Source: Actinomycetes bacterium (GTDB lineage: Bacteria; Actinomycetota; Acidimicrobiia; Spongiisociales; UBA5794). From it: a DNA stretch of 10,636 nt. The DNA is taken from contig JAMBLH010000337.1 in assembly GCA_023336875.1 (NCBI GenBank), positions 1 through 10,636 on the forward strand, given 5' to 3'. A program made the translations under genes and the position numbers. Shown piece after piece: positions 5,881 to 10,636 of the stretch. Each line of letters opens with the position of its first letter. Position 1 is the first letter of the stretch. Below the pieces are notes generated by a model. The model was given only the letters and a program-made list of their open reading frames with translations, was not told where the DNA came from and did not search any database.

Positions 5881-6771
5881 GTGGAACTTCTTCTCGACAC
5901 TCGATCACTAATGGTGCTCAGGGAGGTCGAGGCACATGGCTCGATCTCGGAAGCGGCTAGTTCTCTGCATATCTCCCCAGCCGCGGCTTCGCAGCGTCTG
6001 TCGGGGCTATCTCGCCGTCTCGGAGTCGACCTCACCGTTGCCGATGGACGAGGTATTCGGCTCACAGCTGCTGGCAGACAGCTCGCAACCCACGCTGTTC
6101 AGATTTGTCGACAACTTGAGTTGGCAGAGAGGGAACTCAGTGAGAAGGTGGAATCTTTCGAGCTCCCGACGGTCTCGGTAGCGACCTTTGCAACCGCGGC
6201 CGAGCACCTACTCCCATCGGTCATAGCGAATCTCGGCTCGGAGGCGGGCTTTCGTGTCTCGATAGCCGAGCTACCTGCCGACCTGGCGATCCCAGGGGTC
6301 ATCTCAGGAACGCATGACATCGCCATCGTCCGCACGCACGAGCCAGCAACGCTCGTGTCGCCGGCGTCCACGATGGCCAAGGTGATCATGACGGAGCCTC
6401 TTGATCTTGTTGCCAGACCTTCCGCTCCAGGTCTGGCTGTCAACTTGGAGGCGCTTTCCGGGGCGCCATGGATTTCCGGACCGATCGGCAGCACGCTGGC
6501 GGAGGCGATCGAGAGCACCTGCCGAACTGTTGGCGGGTTCACCCCCAACGTTGTCCATCGTGTATCTGACGCAGCTGTCATCATCGGACTTGCGGATCAG
6601 GGTCTTGGTGTCGGATTCCTGCCGCGTCTCGCAACGCGCGGTGCGCCACAGCATCTCATCCACCCAGCGCCGGGCATGGTCGCTCGTTCGATACTGGCCG
6701 TTTGCCTTCCCGAGTCCTTGGATCACCGTCCCGTGCGGGAGCTATGGGAGGCGCTCGATCAACCTGTCTGA
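5881..6771 (+). CDS. LysR-type transcriptional regulator, divergent from the decarboxylase-like gene
   Basis: A protein of about 296 residues with a LysR winged helix-turn-helix at residues about 4-65 (LLDTRSLMVLREVEAHGS, then SEAASSLHISPAAASQRLS) and a periplasmic-binding-protein-like effector domain from about residue 95 to the end. GLGVGFLPRLA near the C-terminus is the typical hinge and second-lobe signature. I choose GTG at 5881 because it places the helix-turn-helix at the usual distance from the N-terminus. The in-frame TTG at 5839 lies within the left arm of the operator. GGAGG at 5850-5854 is too far from 5881 to serve it, and a -10-like TATGCT (5867-5872) would give a transcript starting near the GTG, so the gene may be leaderless. 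It probably senses a substrate or product of the divergent enzyme. Its last 13 nt overlap the 3' end of the convergent ABC permease gene. Confidence 0.85.
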   Translation: MELLLDTRSLMVLREVEAHGSISEAASSLHISPAAASQRLSGLSRRLGVDLTVADGRGIRLTAAGRQLATHAVQICRQLELAERELSEKVESFELPTVSVATFATAAEHLLPSVIANLGSEAGFRVSIAELPADLAIPGVISGTHDIAIVRTHEPATLVSPASTMAKVIMTEPLDLVARPSAPGLAVNLEALSGAPWISGPIGSTLAEAIESTCRTVGGFTPNVVHRVSDAAVIIGLADQGLGVGFLPRLATRGAPQHLIHPAPGMVARSILAVCLPESLDHRPVRELWEALDQPV

Positions 6772-8420
6772 CGGAGGTCACGTCGGTTGAACACGAGGAC
6801 GGCCAGAGCAATGAGACCGGCTGCGAGTACGGTCAATACCGCACCATGACCCCAGTTCATGCCGTTGATCAGCGGGTCACTGCTCAGGTAGTAGTAGAAC
6901 GGGGACCACCTGGCGTATCCGGCGAAGGTGTCATTGAACGGGAGGAATGCATTGAGTATGTACAGGACGAGCGCAACTCCAACGGTCCCGTAGATTGCCA
7001 CTCTCGGCTTGCCGGTGGCCGCGCCAAGTGCAAGGGCAAGCCCCCCGAAAACCAGTCCAACGAGCGTGACCAGGAGCGACGTGGCAGCAATGTTGCCAAC
7101 GCTCATACCGAGCCCGCCCAACAGGGATCCGATTGCCACACCAGCGAATATTGCCACACCAACAACGAAACCGTAGACGACCATTGCTATCACATTCTGA
7201 AGAACGACCGTCGTTCGGCTGATCCGGTTGGCAAGGAGGAGGCCCATCGTTCGGTGGTCCTCTTCTCCGGCCAGGGCGGCTGTTCCAATAGCCACCGTTG
7301 CGACCATGACCGAGATCGGTGCCATCATGCCGAACGTTTCAAGCTGATACCAGCCTTCGGGCGTTGTCATGTCACCGCCACCGAACAGAGCCAGAAGCAC
7401 CTCAGGGAACCCTTCGAGCATCCCGGCAAGGGCATCATCGATGAGTGCAAACATCGGCCCCATCATGACGCCCATCATCAGGAACATGATGGCGGCAGTC
7501 ACCAGAAGAAGCCCTTGATGCTCCGACGCTGTCTTTGTCCAGATATGCGAGACACGGGCCGATCCGGCCAGTCGGTCAGCGAACTGCTCGGTCATCGGGT
7601 TGGCGCGGAGACGGTCAACAAGGGTGACGCCAGACGTCTGATCTCTGAGATCTCGACGGTTGAAGCCGATCAGGCCAATCGCGGCGAACGCGACGATACC
7701 GAGGAGCAGTACGCCGATGTGGCCCCAGGCGATACCGTTGTTAACAGGTTGACTTCCGTTGAAGTAGTACCAGGGGAACGCCTTGGCGACAGTCTCGTAT
7801 CCCTCAATGATGGGGAAGAGCCCAGCGCCGACGAATGAGATGAAGAGGACCCCTGCGGTCACACCTGCTGACACACCCGGACTCCCGGTCCAGGCACCGA
7901 TTGCCATTGCCAGAAAGCCGAAGAAGATGGCGATCATGAACATGTGGAAGGCCAGAGCCCCAACGTGCATTCCTGCGATGCTGACGTTGAGGATCTCTGG
8001 TGCGATGAGTCCAACTCCCCACAGGAAGAGTGTTCCGAGGCCGGTGAGGAACACCATTGCGGCTGTCTTCGAGATCAGGATGCTGGTGCGACTCTTGGGG
8101 TTGTCCAGCAGCAGACCGATCGTTCCCCTGCGCTCCTCGCCAGCGACGGATGCGGAACCCATCGCGAGAGCCATTCCTGCCATGGTCAATGCACCGTAGG
8201 AACCAAAGATCGCTCCGTAGGAGAGGCTGGCGAGATCCGCATCCGCGGGAATGCTCACCAAGGTTCGGTACACCTCGGGCAGGCTCGTATAGACAGAGAG
8301 GTCGATGTCGCGATAGACAGCCATTGCGAATAGGAAGAGAAGGGCGAGGGTGACCGCACCGATCGCCTCACCCTTCCACCGATCTCGAGTTGTCTTCGTG
8401 AATACATTGGTCAGCGTCAC
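6759..8420 (-). CDS. ABC-2-type export permease, internally duplicated (two fused six-helix halves)
   Basis: A 553-residue integral membrane protein with about twelve hydrophobic segments in two sets of six (about 19-36, 66-90, 116-140, 155-176, 183-205, 232-253; then 303-327, 362-386, 405-433, 440-468, 474-493, 525-545). The halves are visibly homologous with a constant offset of 291 residues: AGEE at 93-96 and 384-387, GLLLxN at 102-107 and 393-398, and FNRRDLR at 253-259 and 544-550. Typical single ABC-2 permeases are near half this size and work as dimers, so this one should form the whole transmembrane pathway. It is the last gene of the tetR-ATPase-permease operon. Its GTG start overlaps the ATPase stop (GTGA), with GAGG about 12 nt upstream and probable coupling. 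The exported substrate is unknown; a lipid, drug or peptide is possible. Confidence 0.85.
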   Translation of the reverse strand: MTLTNVFTKTTRDRWKGEAIGAVTLALLFLFAMAVYRDIDLSVYTSLPEVYRTLVSIPADADLASLSYGAIFGSYGALTMAGMALAMGSASVAGEERRGTIGLLLDNPKSRTSILISKTAAMVFLTGLGTLFLWGVGLIAPEILNVSIAGMHVGALAFHMFMIAIFFGFLAMAIGAWTGSPGVSAGVTAGVLFISFVGAGLFPIIEGYETVAKAFPWYYFNGSQPVNNGIAWGHIGVLLLGIVAFAAIGLIGFNRRDLRDQTSGVTLVDRLRANPMTEQFADRLAGSARVSHIWTKTASEHQGLLLVTAAIMFLMMGVMMGPMFALIDDALAGMLEGFPEVLLALFGGGDMTTPEGWYQLETFGMMAPISVMVATVAIGTAALAGEEDHRTMGLLLANRISRTTVVLQNVIAMVVYGFVVGVAIFAGVAIGSLLGGLGMSVGNIAATSLLVTLVGLVFGGLALALGAATGKPRVAIYGTVGVALVLYILNAFLPFNDTFAGYARWSPFYYYLSSDPLINGMNWGHGAVLTVLAAGLIALAVLVFNRRDLRQTG

Positions 8421-9325
8421 GCTGTCACATCCTCGTCCCGGTAGTAGGTGAGGAAGATCTCCTCCAGATCGGCCTCCTGCGTGGAGATGTCCACGAGCGT
8501 GTATGTGTCAGTGACCACCTTGATGAGTCTCTCCATCTGGCCACTGAACGAGAACGTGACGTGGTGATTCTGGACGGTGACATCGCTCACCCCAGGCAGA
8601 GGGTCGAACACGGCTCCGTCAACCGACTCATCGAAGAAGAGCTCCACCTTTCGGATGCCTTTGGAACGAAGGCTCGCAACGGACTCGAGTGCGATCAACT
8701 TGCCGTGCCTGATAATGCCGACACGGTCCGCCACACGCTGGACCTCAGAGAGAGTGTGGCTGGAGAGGAATACGGTGCTTCCATTGGCGGTCACTTCTCG
8801 CAGCATCGATTGGAACTCGCGTTGGACCAGCGGATCGAGGCCTGAACTCGGCTCGTCCATGATCAGCACTTCGGGTCTGTTCATGAATGCCTGGATCAAG
8901 CCGATCTTCTGGCGATTTCCCGAGGAGAGGTCTCCCACCTTCTTCGCCATGTCGGCGTCCAACCGATCGGCAAGCTCATCGACGTACGCCCAGTCGACTC
9001 CACCACGGAGGTTGGCGAAGTAGGTGATGGTGTCGCGTCCTGTCAAGTTCGGGTACATGGCCAGGTCGCCCGGTACGTAGCCGATGAAGTTGCGGATCTC
9101 GACCGACTTCTCATGGGAATCCATCCCGAGGATCGACGCGCTCCCTGCAGTGGGTCTGATCTCGTCAAGGATGGTGCGGATCATGGTCGTCTTTCCTGCA
9201 CCGTTCGGGCCGAGGAAGCCGAAGATCTCACCAGTGTGGATCTCGAGATCCAGTTCGACGAGTGCGTGGACGTCTCCATAGTCCTTGCTCAATCCAACGG
9301 TTTGGATAGCGATGTGGTCGGTCAT
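8417..9325 (-). CDS. ABC transporter ATP-binding protein of the export operon
   Basis: A 302-residue cytoplasmic ATPase that powers the adjacent permease. Motifs in order: Walker A GPNGAGKTT (39-47), Q-loop region IGYVPGDLAMYPNLTG (81-96), signature LSSGNRQK (133-140), Walker B VLIMDEPSSGLDP (153-165) with D157 and E158, and the H-loop histidine H190 in FLSSH. The Q-loop has glycine (G86) where glutamine is usual. Residues about 225-302 form a C-terminal extension of the kind seen in CcmA-type exporters (VSDVTVQ, then DISTQEADLEEIFLTYY). The start at 9325 has AGAAGGA just upstream and overlaps the TetR stop by ATGA. A single ATPase gene next to a fused permease implies an ATPase homodimer on one two-domain permease chain. 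Confidence 0.92.
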   Translation of the reverse strand: MTDHIAIQTVGLSKDYGDVHALVELDLEIHTGEIFGFLGPNGAGKTTMIRTILDEIRPTAGSASILGMDSHEKSVEIRNFIGYVPGDLAMYPNLTGRDTITYFANLRGGVDWAYVDELADRLDADMAKKVGDLSSGNRQKIGLIQAFMNRPEVLIMDEPSSGLDPLVQREFQSMLREVTANGSTVFLSSHTLSEVQRVADRVGIIRHGKLIALESVASLRSKGIRKVELFFDESVDGAVFDPLPGVSDVTVQNHHVTFSFSGQMERLIKVVTDTYTLVDISTQEADLEEIFLTYYRDEDVTA

Positions 9326-10041
9326 GAAGTTCCTTCTGTGTCTAATTCTTGCGATTCCGTGTGGCGGTGCTTCCTCGCCATCCCCGACAGCGCCTCTCGG
9401 GTTTGTGCGGCAAAGGCATCGGTGAAGAATCCCTTGCCGTACGTTTCGTAGATTGGACCGGCATAAGCGGCAAATGTTGGGTCCGTGAGAACATCTGTAT
9501 CGGTGAGGTCGACCCCCAGGAGACGCTTCAGATGATGATGGAGCGCGACCGCTCCCAGATTCCAGATAGTGAGCACGACCGCTCGGCCTCTCGGGTCAGC
9601 TGATGGTTGCAGCATGCCTGACTCGACGCCCTGCTGGATGTAGGCCTCAGCGTCGTCGACGAGGGCGTCGACGAGGTCTGCGACTCTCTCCGAGTCACTG
9701 GCGACCACGCTTGCCAGATACCCCATCAGCGGTCCCATGGCGGGGTTGCGAAGGGCGGCGAGCACATCGAGATTCGGGCCGGACGACATCGCCTCCTGCT
9801 TGTAGCGCCGAATCACCGTCGCGACATGGTCGTCACAAGCCGTGCGCAGGCCTTCCATCGATCCGAAGTGGTGGATCACCAGTCCGGGGGACACTCCAGC
9901 TGAGTCCGCGACTTTGCGTGCAGTGGTTGATGCGACCCCGTGCTCGGCGATGCACTCGATAGCAGCGTCGCGGATACGTGCACGTGTTGTCCGGTCGTCG
10001 ATCGACTCGTCGCTATCGGAACGAGAGACAATTGAACTCAT
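9322..10041 (-). CDS. TetR-family regulator of the ABC export operon
   Basis: A 239-residue protein with a TetR helix-turn-helix at about residues 20-62 (RIRDAAIECIAEHGVASTT, then ARKVADSAGVSPGLVIHHFGS). The C-terminal helical domain carries histidines in ALHHHLKRLLG that could line a ligand site. ATG at 10041 is selected over an in-frame start at 10185: the longer form adds 48 residues with no TetR similarity, starts inside the preceding LysR-type gene, and spans a near-consensus promoter whose transcript would begin at or next to 10041. No Shine-Dalgarno precedes the ATG, so it is probably leaderless. It is first in the tetR-ATPase-permease operon (ATGA, then GTGA overlaps). Dyads over the promoter and start codon point to autoregulation of the whole operon, with the exported compound as the likely inducer (inference). 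Confidence 0.88.
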   Translation of the reverse strand: MSSIVSRSDSDESIDDRTTRARIRDAAIECIAEHGVASTTARKVADSAGVSPGLVIHHFGSMEGLRTACDDHVATVIRRYKQEAMSSGPNLDVLAALRNPAMGPLMGYLASVVASDSERVADLVDALVDDAEAYIQQGVESGMLQPSADPRGRAVVLTIWNLGAVALHHHLKRLLGVDLTDTDVLTDPTFAAYAGPIYETYGKGFFTDAFAAQTREALSGMARKHRHTESQELDTEGTS

Positions 10042-10048
10042 GTTCAAT
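10031..10048. promoter_or_regulatory. Start-codon dyad of the tetR-ABC operon (putative operator)
   Basis: Perfect 7-bp arms ATTGAAC-N4-GTTCAAT flank TCAT, which contains the start codon on the minus strand. A repressor here would block both polymerase escape and, in a leaderless gene, the translation start region. Assignment to the adjacent TetR is inference. Confidence 0.55.
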
Positions 10049-10061
10049 ATTCTACATGAGT
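10036..10061. promoter_or_regulatory. Second dyad over the -10 box of the tetR-ABC promoter
   Basis: Perfect 8-bp arms ACTCATGT and ACATGAGT are separated by 10 nt with the palindrome AATATT at the centre (10046-10051). The 26-bp dyad is centred at 10048.5, on the -10 box, and overlaps the start-codon dyad. Which of the two is the true operator cannot be decided by eye. Confidence 0.5.
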
Positions 10062-10077
10062 GTTTAATCGGGGTCAA
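10049..10077 (-). promoter_or_regulatory. Near-consensus promoter of the tetR-ABC operon, predicted leaderless
   Basis: On the minus strand TTGACC (10072-10077) is followed after exactly 17 nt by TAGAAT (10049-10054), each a five-of-six match. The next 7 nt lead straight to the ATG at 10041, so transcription should start at or within a base or two of the start codon. The -35 box and most of the spacer's upstream end lie in the final codons of the LysR-type gene that ends at 10064. Confidence 0.75.
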
Positions 10078-10636
10078 TGCGTGGCGTCGAGCCTTCAGCG
10101 GGGTCCGTGATCCGGTCGAGTACCAGATCGAGGAACGCTCGTGCCGCAGGTGATGAAGTGAGATCGCTCCTCCAGGTGAGGGCAACCGTCCGCTCGGGCG
10201 GAGTCGGATCTACGCTCAGCGCCGTAATCGGCGCGCCGGGAAACGACGCTAGGGACTGTGGCATCAACGCAACTCCCAACCCAGCAGACGCCAGGCTACG
10301 GACCGTGACGAGATCCGAGGATTCGAACCTGATCTGAGGAACAACCCCAGCGTTCGCAAACGCATGATCTACGGTGTCGCGGAATGCTGAACCTGGGCGA
10401 AATCCGATGAGGGGTTCGTCTCGGAGATCCGTCAGGGAGATCGAATGCCTTTCTGCAAGGGGATGACCAGGGCTCACGCCGACGACCAGGGGCTCGGTGA
10501 ATAGGAGCTTCTGCTCGAGGCCTGCGGGGAGATCTGCGCCCGGTGAAATATTTGAGAAGACGATGTCCATTTGCCGTTCGCGCAGCATGTCGAACATGAC
10601 GCGGGCGTCGTATTCATGGAGAGAGACCGTGATGCC
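10064..10636 (-). CDS. LysR-type transcriptional regulator, effector domain only (N-terminus outside window)
   Basis: The reading frame is open to the right edge, giving the last 190 residues from GITVSLHEYDARVMFDMLRE to a TAA at 10064-10066. The segment RQMDIVFSN corresponds to the 'G-x-L-D-l-a-i' strand of LysR effector domains. EPLVVGVSPGHPLAER and LTDLRDEPLIGFRPGSAFRDTVD are the characteristic lobe-2 phrases, and VRSLASAGLGVALMPQSLA is the return to lobe 1. The winged helix-turn-helix would lie upstream, beyond position 10636. The ATG at 10597 is internal and should not be taken as the start. Target genes are not visible; the following tetR gene starts 22 nt after its stop but has its own promoter, so it need not be a target. 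Confidence 0.85.
   Translation of the reverse strand, partial: GITVSLHEYDARVMFDMLRERQMDIVFSNISPGADLPAGLEQKLLFTEPLVVGVSPGHPLAERHSISLTDLRDEPLIGFRPGSAFRDTVDHAFANAGVVPQIRFESSDLVTVRSLASAGLGVALMPQSLASFPGAPITALSVDPTPPERTVALTWRSDLTSSPAARAFLDLVLDRITDPAEGSTPRIDPD

Noticed and set aside
6702..7838. Long plus-strand reading frame of 378 codons opposite the ABC permease
   Set aside because: Its product is charged, low in hydrophobic core residues and resembles no family. The minus strand encodes a clear twelve-helix permease with an internal duplication and operon overlaps.
10042..10185. 48-residue N-terminal extension of the second TetR protein
   Set aside because: It starts inside the LysR-type gene, has no TetR similarity and spans the promoter boxes; the start at 10041 fits a leaderless transcript.

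Overview
The window looks like chromosomal DNA from a moderately high-G+C actinobacterium, most plausibly an acidimicrobial-type lineage. The clues are a COG4425-type membrane alpha/beta-hydrolase, a secreted beta-helix protein with FG-GAP-like repeats, TetR/ABC-2 export modules with 4-nt gene overlaps, GTG starts and apparently leaderless genes. This placement is inference from gene content; no rRNA or marker gene is present. Coding density is high, seven of the nine genes are complete, and no gene-free stretch exceeds about 180 bases. I saw no tRNA, rRNA, CRISPR array, insertion sequence or attachment site.

Left part (1-2608, minus strand): a partial five-helix membrane protein that leads into an alpha/beta-hydrolase domain, preceded by a 606-residue secreted protein (signal peptide, right-handed beta-helix, then four and a half FG-GAP-like repeats). 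Next (2717-4369, minus) is a two-gene operon: an atypical NAD(P)-binding SDR protein coupled by an ATGA overlap to a TetR regulator. Its promoter carries two near-identical palindromes, one between the -35 and -10 boxes and one over the predicted transcription start, as expected for autorepression.

Middle (4475-6771): a class III PLP enzyme closely resembling 2,2-dialkylglycine decarboxylase is divergent from a LysR-type regulator, the same arrangement as dgdA/dgdR. A perfect 9-bp inverted repeat lies in the shared promoter region.

Right part (6759-10636, minus): a TetR regulator, an ABC ATPase and a tandem-duplicated ABC-2 permease form a three-gene operon in which every junction overlaps by 4 nt. 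Its promoter has near-consensus boxes, a predicted leaderless start and two overlapping dyads. The -35 box lies in the last codons of the upstream LysR-type gene, which is cut by the window edge.

The window is therefore a series of small, self-regulated metabolic or export modules. I see no convincing phage, defence or wholly new system. The best leads are the operator architectures, the permease duplication, the cysteine cluster in the decarboxylase-like enzyme and the beta-helix/repeat fusion.
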